DNA from: Batillaria attramentaria
Taxonomy: Eukaryota; Mollusca; Gastropoda; Batillariidae
Reading direction: 5' to 3'
DNA length: 64,000 bases
Assembly (NCBI GenBank): GCA_018292915.2
Contig: JACVVK020000167.1
Span: 1,146,001-1,210,000, forward strand
Of this stretch, positions 14,574-28,003 are shown in pieces. Position 1 is the stretch's first letter, and the number at the start of each line of letters is the position of its first letter. The notes beneath the pieces are model-generated. The model made no database searches. It was given only the letters and a program-made list of their open reading frames with translations, and had not been told where the DNA came from. The position numbers and the translations under genes were made by a program.

Positions 14574-16889
14574 GATCCAAAGCAAATAGAAGAAGATGGA
14601 ATGACCGTCGTACAGTGTTTTACTCGTTGATCAATACATTACATGGCATTGCAACATCGACGACCACCGCAACAGCTGACTGATTGGAAACAACACAGTG
14701 GGCTGGTCAGACATTTCTGTTTAAACACAGACAATTGAGACCTACAAAAATGCACTCGGAAACAGACTGATGCAGACTGCTCTGGAATGAATACAAAGTA
14801 TGCTTCTGTTACGGAATACCACTGCCTCTTTGTATTTATTTTGTCCCTGCAAAATCTACATGGGTTTGCGGGTGGGTGGGTGGGTGTTTAGGGGTTTAAC
14901 GTCCTTCTCCACCACATAGACATGGGTTTGCAATAGTGACGACGTATAGACATGGATAATACTGACAATTACAAGTTAATCGTTACGGTGACAATTATCA
15001 CTAACTTGTGTTCGTTTTCTTTTTTCTTTTTTTAAATATACAATTTTCTAGTGTCAGTGGCACAGCAACAATGCTTTCAAGGCAACGGCTGCGACCCGAG
15101 CAGCTTTGATTTCTCCGTCTGCATTTCTCATGAATGGAGGTGTGACAGTACTCAGGTGAATTATTGAGACGACTCCAGTGTGGTGTTATGGCAGAGTTTT
15201 CCATGGTTCTTCTTCTTCTTATTATTATTATTAATAATTTTACTCACATTCGAAAATGGAATCATAATGCATGAAGCCGTCAAGTGTTCACTTACAAAAA
15301 GAAATTATAACTATTTTTAAGTCTTCAAGCTGAAGCAAACCTGTGCGCAGTCGAAATAAAAAGACACCTGGTGTGCGGCATCCCGCTAAAAAGCACACGA
15401 TATAGATATACCCCCGGCCCTTTGCTTGCAAGTTTATCCCGTGTTTCAGTTCTGTGAAATGCACGTGAGTGGGCAAAGGGTGGGGATGAACTGCAAGGTC
15501 AAAAACCACGATGAACAGCCACTGCATGGAAACAACCATCACATGATTCATGTAAACGATTTTCAGGTAAGGCCAAGAACTGTCACCAAAAGGCGTGACA
15601 GCATTAAGAGTAAGCAGTGGGGTATCAAAGTGAGACGTATGCATAACATGTTAACAGTAGTCGAGAGGAGGTACTCTGAGACGCCACCTCTGCCGTATAA
15701 TATCTCTCACATTACCACACACCACCGTAATGGTGCGAATTAAGAAATATATATAGTGATATGTACAATGTACACGTATTTGTTGTTTACATTAAGTTTG
15801 TTCTTGTCACAACTCGATAAACTAACAGAACCGCGCAGGTTAGGAATTCACTAATTCGTAGTACGTCCTTCATACGGACAAGGCGCCGACTTTCTGTGGT
15901 GCTTTTCCTTGCGAGTATTTAGTTCTGCAAGTTCAAAGAAATAAATAAAGAAATAATTAAAGGTCAGGGGCGAAGCAAAAAAAATCTGCCTCAGCCCTTG
16001 GTACTTGGTAGTCCCAAACCCATGTTGTGCATCAGACAGTACGTGACTTTTCAGCTTCTTCCGAAATTTCAATTAGGGTACATGCAGAATCAGTTTATTA
16101 ACCCATATTCACTGTAGATGTGCCAGGGAGAGGGGTGCAAACAGCTCAGCTCTTGTTGACAAGCAGCGTTTGTTTTTGTTGTTTTTATTTCTTTATTTGT
16201 TTGTTTGTTTGTTTGTTTGTTTTTTCACAGCATTGCTTTGACCAAGAGTTGATCAACAGTGAAAACTGCAGACCCACTCTGACCAACTACACAGGTGATT
16301 CTCGTGGTTGTTACTACTGCTGTTTGGACCAGGCGTGTTATGAAGACCATGTCCAGCACTGCAACGATCACGGAAAGTGGTCATGTCGGACTGGTGAGGT
16401 AAGAACAACTGCTGGCGGTGAAAAAAAAACACAACAACAACAACAACAACAACAAAACAAAAAACCACGTCTTACTTTTTCTGATTTACTGTCGGGTTCG
16501 CTGGCAGCTTTCTTTTGCGAAGATACTGCATATTTATATTTCTTTTATTGTAGTCATCCGACGTTTTATTCTTCTTTTTAGTGTATACTTGGGGATTTCA
16601 ACTGTTATTGTAAAGGATTCCAACTGTTTGTATTTATCGCCAAGGAAGGCCAAGTAGGGCCATTTTTGTAAGTACCAGATATCATACTGTTTCTCGACAG
16701 AGCCTCGTTAAATGATACACACGCTGTAAATTAGCGCAAAAATATTTAAGAGGACTTTTTCCCCCCACAATAGGCTCTAAGTTATAACTCTCAGTCCCTT
16801 CGTTTCAGTTCTGTGCCTTTACTGTCAACGGTAATGGTCATGTCAGCGAAGTGTGCAAAGACAAAGCCTTGATGGAGGTATGAAATGCA

Positions 16890-16928
<39 letters not shown>

Positions 16929-17077
16929 GAGAGAGTGCTGTAAATGTAATCTTGTTGTAATGTATGCACACCCCTTCCTGATGGGGGCCAATGCCCTTTA
17001 AGGAATAAATAGTCTTGAGTCTTGAATCTGTGCGTGCGTGCGTGCGTGCGTGCGTGCATGCGTGCGTGCGTGCGTGC

Positions 17078-17162
<85 letters not shown>

Positions 17163-18161
17163 CGAGCGAGAGAGAGGAGGTCACGATTATTCCTGTTGCT
17201 GTTGTTTAGCTATTTGCCTGATAACGCCAGAATGTATGAGCTTATTAAAGAGTTTAAGGGTTTAAAAAAGTCATTTTCGCAATCCAGGCTTCAGCAGCCT
17301 TCTTTTCGTTTTCTTTAAATAGATGCTAGCAGCTGTTTTTCTCTCTTTCTCAGAATTGTATTCACAATCTCCAAAACAATGAGGCATCCTGCAACCCAAT
17401 ATCTACTCACCCAACAGGCCATAAGTGTCACTACTGTTGTGAAGACGAGCACTGTTTGACAGAGCTGCTTCAGATCCACCAACCGAAACATTGTTATGTG
17501 AATGGCACATGGGCGTGTGAGAGTGATGAGGTTTGTATCAGTTTGTATCATTCATGTTAACAACAGCAGTATCAATGACAGTAGTAATAAATAACTGGTA
17601 GTGGCAGTATTAGTTGCGGTATCAATGGCCAAGTGAACATGGCAAATGGCACTATCAATGTTTGTATTCATGTACATGTGACACTGAAAAACATATTTAA
17701 ACTTCGACGGCCCAGTGTTTTCGGCCACTACTTGAATGAAATAGATGGCAAACGGATGACACGCACTGCTTGAGAAAATGTCAATAGGGTCTCACAAAGC
17801 AGATGATCGCGTTTGGTGGAAGACTGACTGAGACACTCATCACTGCAGGGCAAACTCATAAATAAACTGGAACAGTCTTCATTGTCGTTTGTCGCCTGTA
17901 AGAACTCAGTGAAAGGATGAGAGTTGGGATGGAGGAGGGTTCCAAAAAAAAGGGTGGGGGGGGGGGAGGAGGAGAGGTTGGAGATGAGTCCAAACCCGAA
18001 GGTAGGGTCTCGCAGAATATGATGACGATAACGATGATATACTTTGTTTCAGTATTGCCAGATACACAAAGGTCCGGACGGAGTTGACATGAGCTGCAAG
18101 AGTGACTTCAATTTCACTCACTGGCTGGACAACTATGAGGTAATTACAGACCAAAACATGA

Positions 18162-18237
<76 letters not shown>

Positions 18238-19344
18238 ACCGCTAAGGCTTTCAGTCGGAAGCACACATCAAATGTATGATACAAAACTGGCCTGTTTATA
18301 CCAGGGCCGCCTTCGGTATGACGCAGATAAAAAAAAGACATTACCACCCACTAGGTAACCAAAACTGACACCACCCCCCCCCCCCCCCCCCCCCGCCCCA
18401 GTCCCTCACCCTCTTCATTAACACACAGACACATACACAGACACACTCCCCACAGCAGAACAGCTATGTCTATGAAAACCTGTGAAAGTGATACCTTGTG
18501 TGTTTGTTCCAGATATGTGAAAAGAGCCAGAGCCTTAATGACCCGTCCTGCAATCACACAAGACTTGGACTAGCAAGTCAGCATGACTGTTTCTACTGTT
18601 GTCAAAGCGAGGAATGTTTTAGAAACGTTTTCAATCTGCCCAAGCCCACAACAACAGCAGCATCTACCACTGCTGCATCAACACCGTTAACGTCAGCGAC
18701 ACCGACACACTGCTATGCAGATTCAGACTGGGCTTGTCAAAGTGAAGAGGTAGGTATCATTACTAATAGGAAGAATAAAAATAGTGGACACTGCACAGGC
18801 GCTTTACCCAATTGCTTGGCTCACGTGAATCACACGCATTCTCTCACACACCAGACATTAAACACACGACAATCACGTAAGTGCGATGGGCCAGCTCATA
18901 TTAAAGACGATTTCTCAAGCGCTTAGGCAAAAGAAAGCTGTACAAGAAACCCAATGCAGCAGTTTTCATAACTCAAATCCTCGTAGGCTCTCAATGCGCG
19001 TTCCAAAGATGTCGTTTCTCACCTTTGATCAGGAATCATCGCACAGTCCCGCAAAATCCTGTACGATGTCATCTTAGTGTAAGTCACAGGCGTAGCGCGG
19101 CCTGTATAGCTGCTACGAGTAAGTGACGTAAACCGCAAGACACATCCTCAGTCACGCAGGTTTCGTGGTTTCGGAAGCCTATACTAAGCTGATGTCATCT
19201 TAGTGTGGGCTTACTAAACCAACTTGGAAATGTTCTACAGGTAAGCTGGAAGGATTTTTGTTAAATGCTCCGTTCAGCGAGATTTTTTTTTTTTTTTCAA
19301 GCACTCAAATAAGACCGCCACACTGTCACAAGCAGAATGATGGA

Positions 19345-19424
<80 letters not shown>

Positions 19425-20715
19425 CATCCTTTCATTTAATCGTTTCGTTTATATATGTATATGTATTTATTCATGGTTGTGAGTGTGTGATGTCCCCTGT
19501 CTTGTAGTGAGAGTGTGAATAAAAGTGTTGTGAACGTTTCCTGAGTGTTCTTTGGGTGTTAGAGCAGGTAGTGCGGGCGCGTGCGGGAGGGGGTTTGTGC
19601 ACAGCCCCCCCCCCCCCCCCCTAAAGGGCGTGACACACACACTGTCATGGTTGAGCCCCTAGACGAGGCGCCTCACAGGCTGGACTTGAAGTTTCGAAAT
19701 TCAGAAATTCGTTTATTTCAAATCTTTTGTGGGTTGAAGATTTTCGCAGCATAGGGGAAGGAACCGGAGCACACATAACTGACGGCAGCAGACCAAACCA
19801 TAGTCATGGTGACCCTCTCCTCTAATCCTCTAATGGGTAGCCGTGACTAACCTTACCATTACAACACTGACAACCCTATATACTGATCGGATGAGACCAC
19901 TGGTTGCTTTGTAATACGCTGAACATTTCCGCACCCAAGTACTGGTGCTCACTCTGTTACAGTTCTGTGCCCTGACGATTAGCAGCAGTGATTTAGTCAT
20001 GATTTGCCAGGACATCAACTCTACGTGGGAGGTACGTATACCAAACTTTTCACAGAGAGAGAGAGAGAGAGAGAGTCAGGGATTCAAACTCCTTAACAGA
20101 CCACTCAATTTGAAAGTCCATTCAGTGTTTCACCAGTTCGGCAATGCCTCTTCCCAGAGTTAGACAAACAGACAGGTGTTTGCGGATAAATTATATGACA
20201 AATATTATATAAAACAAAATCCAACACAGTTTTTTATCTTCCATTCGGGATTCAAACTCCCGAACTAATTGTTCAATTTGAAAGACTGTGATGGTTTATG
20301 CCTTCTCCCAGAGGAAAATGACAGACAGACAGATGGATAGACAGACAGACAGAGAAAACATTTCCGTTTATCAAGTGTTGTAGACACAGGTTTCGTTCAA
20401 TTATCAATTTTGTGAAAATTGGACTGGCACGGTATTTTTCTTTCCTGCTAGGGATGTGTCTCTGAACAAGACCAGAATGCTGAATCCTGCAGTCCAACAC
20501 TAACCAGTACTGAAGGCCCGGACTGTCATTACTGTTGCAAAAGTGAGCGGTGTTTTGCTGACCTTCTTCTGCACACAGATCACCTTGTGACCACTGAGGT
20601 ACCGTCCAAGGACTGCATCCAGTCCGGGCAATGGGCTTGTGAAAGTCATGAGGTGACTGTCAGACCAATTATCAGTTTAATGTTGGTAACCCCACATCTT
20701 GCTCAAAATAGTATT

Positions 20716-20779
<64 letters not shown>

Positions 20780-22750
20780 CTGTTCAAAAAATGTCTGTTT
20801 AAAACAAATCGCGCATGTTCTTTGCAAACAAGTCCGGTCTGGTAATTTTCTCTGGTAGACCACAGTATGGAAAGTCCGCCCTGTGCTATTACACAGGGTA
20901 GAAATGTCTCAAGACTGGGTACAAGGTGTGAGTACAGCGTGTGCAGTGTGAGGATACATGTCCAGTTATACATACCTCCGACTTCATGTCGTATCTCCGG
21001 GCTGAATGTTCATTCCTCGCTTCATCGTCTTCTCTGTACCCACGGGCAACGTTTGAAACGCTGGAGGATTTTGTTTCGCTTATCCGTTTTGGGGATTATT
21101 ATGTTTGACTTCCGTGAAAACTTTAGTCATACAAAGAACAGATCTGGCAGGGGGAAACACTGCTTTAACTTATAATCCAAAAATCGACTTAGGCGTTTCA
21201 TGTAGTCGTATTCGTGTTTAACCGGTGCTAACTCTCTTTCAGTTTTGTGCCCTGAAGTTCGGAAGCGCCACGACCATCAAATGCGAGGATATCGATTCCC
21301 AGTGGCAGGTACATGAGAGATACGACGACAACGAAATGATTTAAACCAAAACAAACCCTTTCAAAAATAATAATGACAAATACTTCAGTCAAGGCTTGTG
21401 AGAACTAGGACTTCGGGCGCTGGAGAGGGGGGGGGGGGGAGGGGTGTGGTGGTGTGGGGGGGGGGGGGGGAGGCGGAAACATTTTTTGTTGAAGGTTATT
21501 GCACAATAGGAATGTATGGAAGAGATACTGGGAGTACGTAAAGGGATAGGTAAGGGGCTACCAATGCAAAAACATCACTTGAATTGTTCACTCGGTCGTT
21601 GACAATACCCACTGAGCAGTGTTACAGAAGCTGTTTGTAAAAAACGGAACTAATGTGCCTGTATTACTTCTTTTTCTCTAGAGCTGTATGGACAGTGGCG
21701 TGTTGTGCAGTCCTAACAAGCTCAGCGGCGCAGAATTTTCAGAATGCTCCTACTGCTGTAGAGACCTAGACTGTATCATGGGACTTTTACGACCCAGTGC
21801 TTCCACGACAACGCCTACACCATCGTCCACATACTGGACACCAGCGACAACAGGTCACCAGACCGTGACCGAAGCCCCTCCAGATACAAAGACTTGCTTC
21901 CATAACGGCGCCTGGGCTTGTCAGACTGATGAGGTGAGTGCCAGATCCCGATGGTTCATTGGTTTATTATTCGATGGTATTCGATTATGTATCTTATGAA
22001 CTCAACACACACGCTCAAGTGAATCGCGTGCATCCACTTAAAACACAGACATCATTATTCTTATTATTTGGTGCGGACAGTTTCGAGTTTCGAAGTTAGA
22101 ATTGCATTACTTTTCATTCTTTTCATAGGCTCACCATTTCTAAAGTAGAGAAGAGGGTACATTTTGGAATCGTGTTTGTTTCGCCGTTCTAACCGCGCTA
22201 GGAAAGCAGATTCCAGGTTTTTACGGGGTTTAATAGCATTTACCATTCCGGGTCTCCAAGATACAGTATGTTCAAGCATCTTCTTCAAGACTGTTGCGCG
22301 CGCATCATATGGGATACTTTTCCATAGATATATTCATAGCATTTTATTTCAGACGGATATAATCCATGAAAGTCCACATTGTAACTATTGACTTTGTTTC
22401 AGTTTTGTACATTGATGATAACACACAATCAAGTGGCCATGCTATGCGAGGACTACGCCCAACGGCAGGTAGCACGAGCACTCGAGCACGCACATACGCG
22501 CACACACGCACGCACACACATACACACACACACGCGCGCGCGCGCGAAGGGGTTGACCTACATAACGACCGTGCTAGATAAAAAATAGATCACTATTTTG
22601 ATTGTCAGAGAAAGAATGGATTTTTGAGCATGACGAAATGTAATATATCTGTCATACTATGTCAGTGACACTACCTCGCAACAGCGCAGTTATACGTGTC
22701 TAACTATCTGTCCATACCACTAAATACGGCTGTCATGCTGCCTTATACTG

Positions 22751-22817
<67 letters not shown>

Positions 22818-22848
22818 GCGTAGGCAAATCGACATGTAGTGCTATTTA

Positions 22849-22913
<65 letters not shown>

Positions 22914-24951
22914 GTAGGTAAATCGACATGTAGTGCTATTGAGACGAATACTTTGGCAATGTGTAGGTTTATCGAGACGAATTGCTTAATGATACAGTGG
23001 ATATGTACTGCTCGAAATCGTAGTGTCTATAAAGATGCGTCCCAAAGCAAAGAACTAATGAAAAAGTGGTTTATTTCAAAATGCAGATTACAATACTTTG
23101 AAAGTAAGTTTCAGAAGAGGTGATAGCAATGAAGCTACTCCTTGTTGTTCACGATAAAGAACATTTGACTCGGCCCGCAGTCACTTCAGCTACATCTGAT
23201 GTTTATCACCGCGGGTTCTGTTTCCAGAATTGCCTGGACAGCGAGCGGAACAACGACCCAGCTTGTCATGCAAGACTTAGAGACGCTTCTGTCAGTGTAC
23301 GCGGAAACTGTAGTCACTGCTGTCTGAACAGCCAGTGTATCACGGATCTCTTCACTCCACCAAAGCCTGTGACGACAACACCAGAACCGGGCACGACAAC
23401 ATCAGAACCAGACACAACAACATCGGAGCCATTGACAACGACTGAAACGGTGGCAACATCCGCACCAATGACTAATGCACCGACAACAGTAGCAACAGTG
23501 ACGACAAACAGGCCATTGGTGACGTATCGGCAGCCAGGACACAACAGCTGCTACACGTCAGAATGCCACATTGGTGACACTTTTGAAAAGTGCATTTCAG
23601 GAGAGTGGGCGTGCAGAAATGATCAGGTTGGTCTAGATTTTTTAAGAGTTCCATGGGAGTATAGCCCACACTGAAATGTCGACAAGTGCTTGATGAATAT
23701 TGAGTTCTCTGTTTAAAAACGCAAAAGTACTTTCCTGCCAGACTGAAAATGTTATTGTCTGTTTCTTAGTTTGCAGGAGAGACTATAGTCGTGAAGCCAA
23801 ATTGCCGTTACGTTTGTTTCAGTTCTGCCGAATCCGCACCTATATCGCTACTGGAGAACTTGCCATGGACTGCCTCCCCGCAACTGGCACTGAATTACTG
23901 GTAAACGCGTGCACGTAATTCCTTTTGCTTACAATCCAGTCCTCCAGAAACCACCCGCCACTTATAGCTGGCCGGTTACCCTCAAGGTCAAGGCCATTGC
24001 CATGATGAAGCTTTTCTGAGACTGTGGCATAACATCTCTTAACACTTAAACACTTTCCATTTCTCACGGATCGTAGTGTGTTATTAAGTCTTACAACGAG
24101 AAACACTGATCAGTTATTGTTTGTCTGCTTTCATGTCCTGTAAAATCATTTCAGGGCAGTCTTACGTTGTTGTTCAGTTCAGTTCGTCAGACGTTGAATA
24201 TACAGACCACGTTTCGTATTTATCTGCAGTCATGTGGGCAAGAAAGTTCACTGAAGACTTGTCATCAACCTGAAGATTTCAACAATCACGACTGTCACTT
24301 CTGTTGCCTCCACCACGACTGTGTTGTAGATAAAAGTAACATTCTGATTACCAAGGAAACGTCAACCACGCCAACACAGCCGACAACCGCAACCTCCCCT
24401 CTACCCAGAACTTCACCACCATCAGGTCAGCAATTATCTCTACGAATGTAAGAGGCGGGACGCTTGCAAGTACTGAACCATTGTCAAAACCTTTTGCACA
24501 GGTGCACGGAGCTTTTAGACTGCCTTCACCACAAGTTCACACGTGACCATGTTTGGGGTGTTCAGTCACATGCATTTGTTCCGATAGTGCCTACGACTTG
24601 CGCAAACATATCACCGAAATCAATGAATGAGGCCAAAGGATTTGCAGCTTCTTACATCAGAATGTAGGTTTCGCTATACATTTAGCCGCGTAGAGGGTAT
24701 TTTAGTGTAACGCAACGGTCGTTCTAACAACGGACACGGAAATAACTAAGGGGAAGGTGGAGGTAGGGGTGGTAAGATTTGGATGGTGGGGGTGAATCTT
24801 TAGTTTTAAAAAAAAGGTACAGGAAACGATTAGGTCATTACCCACATTCTGTCGTTCTTTTGGGCACAAACCAAACAAACGCAGATTTGCAGTTCATCCC
24901 ATGTTGGGTCGAGAATTTATTGGCGGAAAGTGCTCTGCTGTCATGTTTGAC

Positions 24952-25029
<78 letters not shown>

Positions 25030-27887
25030 GTCGCGTGCGAGAACATACAAACGGACGACTGGTGTACAAGACTGGCGGGGTCGTGTGCAGACAGTTTCAT
25101 CCTGCAGCTCTGTCCCAAAACATGCGACACTTGTGGTGAGTAAGGAAACTAAAGCTCTCCAGTTCTACAAGCAGTCTTATTACGTAATCGTTAATTCCAC
25201 CATTTGCTACATCATAGAGAGAAACAACAGAAAAGTAAGTAGGCAATGCACAGAATGTCATTTCTCTTAGCTTTCGCGGATGGGAGTTGTGTCCGTGTTG
25301 TAGGTTATCTTTGCATGTGTAGCGTTACTGGCAACGAAGGCAGAGTGGATGGAGTTAGATCTTGTCTTCGTGTCTCAAAGAGTGCTGAGTTTAAATCCAC
25401 ACTGATCTGGTTTCCCTAGCCACTGACGACTGTGTGGATTCCTACGTTGGAGACTGTAGCAAAGACTTTGCCGGGAGATGCTCCGAAAGCTACATCATGG
25501 AAATCTGTGCAAAAAGCTGCGGAACATGCGGTATGTCTGATCATTAGGCAAGTGCAACAAAAAGACTGAATGACTCATGTGTGGATTTGTGGAGAAGTCA
25601 AGCAATAACGTATTGTCACCGGTCATCGCTGTACCAAGTTCAAGTCGGTATTTCTAGCGGAGGCCCTTTCTCAGTGTCGCGTCAAGCAAACAATTTCTGT
25701 GACTAATTCCTACCACCGTCACCTCTGAATACGGTCATCTAGGCTGAAGTCGTGAAAGTCTTTCATCAAAGCAAGTTAGGGTTGCCCAAGTGAAAAAATT
25801 AAAAGGGAAAAAAATTTAGAGCTATGGACTTTGTAACAAGTAATTTCTAGTCAATTCTACAGGCAGAGTTGTGGATAGGTGTGAATAGATCAGAACACGT
25901 TTGGCGCTGACATACGCTTAATCCATGGGAAAGATTTACGATTATCGTGTATTCAAATTTTCCAGATTGTCCGGACACCATTGCAGACTGCACTGTCAAG
26001 TATTCCGATCAGTGCACCAACCCTCTCGTACAGCAGATGTGTCCACGGACATGCCGAGTTTGTCATAGTGAGTAGGTCAATGATTTTTTTTCTTCTTCTA
26101 CTTTTTCTTTTTTCTTTCTTTTGTTCCGCTCTCCTGTACCCTTTCTATGCAGGGGTTCTTCCACTTGAGCCACGACGAGGGGAATTTCAAAGTGAAAACT
26201 TGAAAACTGAGTTATAAAGGTAGATCTGGTTCATGTCAACCAGGTCCTTGACATTTGGTTCAGAAGACGCCTTTTGATTACTTCTTTGTGAAACCGCATT
26301 GTCTGTAACGGTTTCCTTGGGACACTGTTTATAAATAATACAAGTAACTGTTGTTGGTGTGTTGTTGTTGTGGTTGATGTTTATGTGTGTTATAGATAAA
26401 ATGGGATCACCTTGTTGTGTACGTCTCAATTTCCTGCGGCACATCAATGCCTCTTAGTTTTAGTGTATTTTTCTCTATGAGGGCCAATTGTGTGCCTTTA
26501 AATCGTTATCGACAAACAAATTTTAGCCAGACAAAATCAATTTTCACTAGACAATCGTTCAAAAAGACGGTGATGTTAACTAGCAATGACGAAAACAGGT
26601 ATCTAGACTATTTTCCCTCTGGTGTGCATCTTTAAACACTTTGACGACAGAAACCAAGTCAGTGTGGCTTCTGGAGCCTACACTGCCTTCACCAACCTCG
26701 CCTTCCTAGGATCCTTATACTGTACAACATATGTATAGAATGCTGTGAATGCATTTGGCATATTTTTTATTTTTGTTAGTTAAATTCAGCTTCGATGATC
26801 GCAATCCTGCTGTCTGGAAACTGTAATTGTCTCTGTTAATTACTCATAGTGACTGAAAGCACCACTACAGTAGAGCCCACGACGCCAACCACAACATCGC
26901 CTCCAACATCGCCCACAACGTCTCTCAGACCCGGCCCAGGTACTCTGTCATGTTCCGTTTCACCTCAAATCGAAACTGGCAATTTTCGGTTCTTTCTCTT
27001 TTATTCACCGCTGAGATCGATGGTTTAACTCCCCCCCCCCCTTTTTTTTTTTTTCCTTTTCTTTGGGGTGGGGGGGGGGGGTGAAGGGGGTGCGATTCAG
27101 ATTTTTTTGTGTGTGTGAGGGAAAAGGGGTCGAGGGGAAGAAAAGCAGGCACATGTTTTCCTTTCTGGTTCTCGGGCAATTCCGAAATATTTGTTCGAAA
27201 GCTGCCAGTTACGCATGTTTCTTTGTCTGTGGTTACGCAATATCTGCAAAACACTATGCGGAATCCTTCGTAAAATATGTATAGAGAAAGGCACACATTG
27301 TTTGAATATAATTCTTTCTGTAAAAACAACTCTGGATACGGAAAAACAAGCGTAACGGCATGACCGTCCATAATCGAAAAAAAAAATAATTGTTGGATTT
27401 ACCCTCCACTGGCTCTAGGCTGATGTTATGTACACCGGACAGGTGTGAAAATGTGAAAAAAAATAAAGGGTACACGCCTTTTCGACTCATGCGTGACCTT
27501 GCCGTTTGGGATGGATACTCCATGAGACATCGTAATCAACCATCACTGTGCCATGAGTGGTGTTTTTAGCTGCTGTTGCTGAGAAAATGAAGTGAAAAAA
27601 TGTGCCTCACAGACGAAATCTTTGCGCGTTGTTGCAGGAATGTGCGCTGTCTGCTCGGCCCTTGACTGTTTGCTGAGTGACCCGTCTAACACGCCGTGTG
27701 ATTCTGGCTCCGACTACTGTATCACCACTGTCAAAGACACCACCCACGGACGAGACATAGAGAGAAAGTAATTTCTTTTCCGTCTTGTTGTTGTTTTTGT
27801 TTTTTCTTCTTTATATCATTGTTTTCTTTGTTGATTTATGTTGCCCTTTGTTGTTGGTAGTGTCTACTGGTTTCCTTGTTGTTGTTG

Positions 27888-27919
<32 letters not shown>

Positions 27920-27931
27920 GGTGGTGGTGGT

Positions 27932-28003
<72 letters not shown>

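Larger units (their letters stand above)
623..15057 (+). other. Gene A intron 1, filled with nested repeats
   Basis: About 14.4 kb separates the signal-peptide exon from exon 2. It is occupied by a repeat copy (787-13204) that contains a LINE with two further insertions, then a SINE-like sequence and a short related repeat (14109-14698). I see no exon of the LU/ShKT type inside it. The equivalent intron in gene B is only 2.5 kb. Confidence 0.7.
15058..24425 (+). other. Gene A exons 2-16: seven LU-like cysteine modules
   Basis: Exons alternate between short FC-type exons of 66-117 nt (15450, 16809, 18053, 19963, 21243, 22403, 23823) and long CYCC-type exons (16231, 17354, 18513, 20452, 21682, 23228, 24230). 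Each module reads roughly C-x(3-7)-WxC, then FC-x(n)-C, then C-x(n)-C-x(n)-CxxCC-x4-C. The closing CxxCC....C (for example CHYCCKSERC) resembles the CC-x4-C end of Ly6/uPAR three-finger domains. From exon 4 on, one long exon holds the end of one module and the start of the next, and the internal introns are phase 0. Long Thr/Pro linkers lie in exons 8, 12, 14 and 16. The LU assignment of these repeats is inference; the cysteine periodicity is seen directly. Confidence 0.75.

Noticed and set aside
15288..15743. Frames of 105-118 codons in both strands around gene A exon 3
   Set aside because: The + strand frame is exon 3 plus read-through into its intron; the - strand frame is its shadow.
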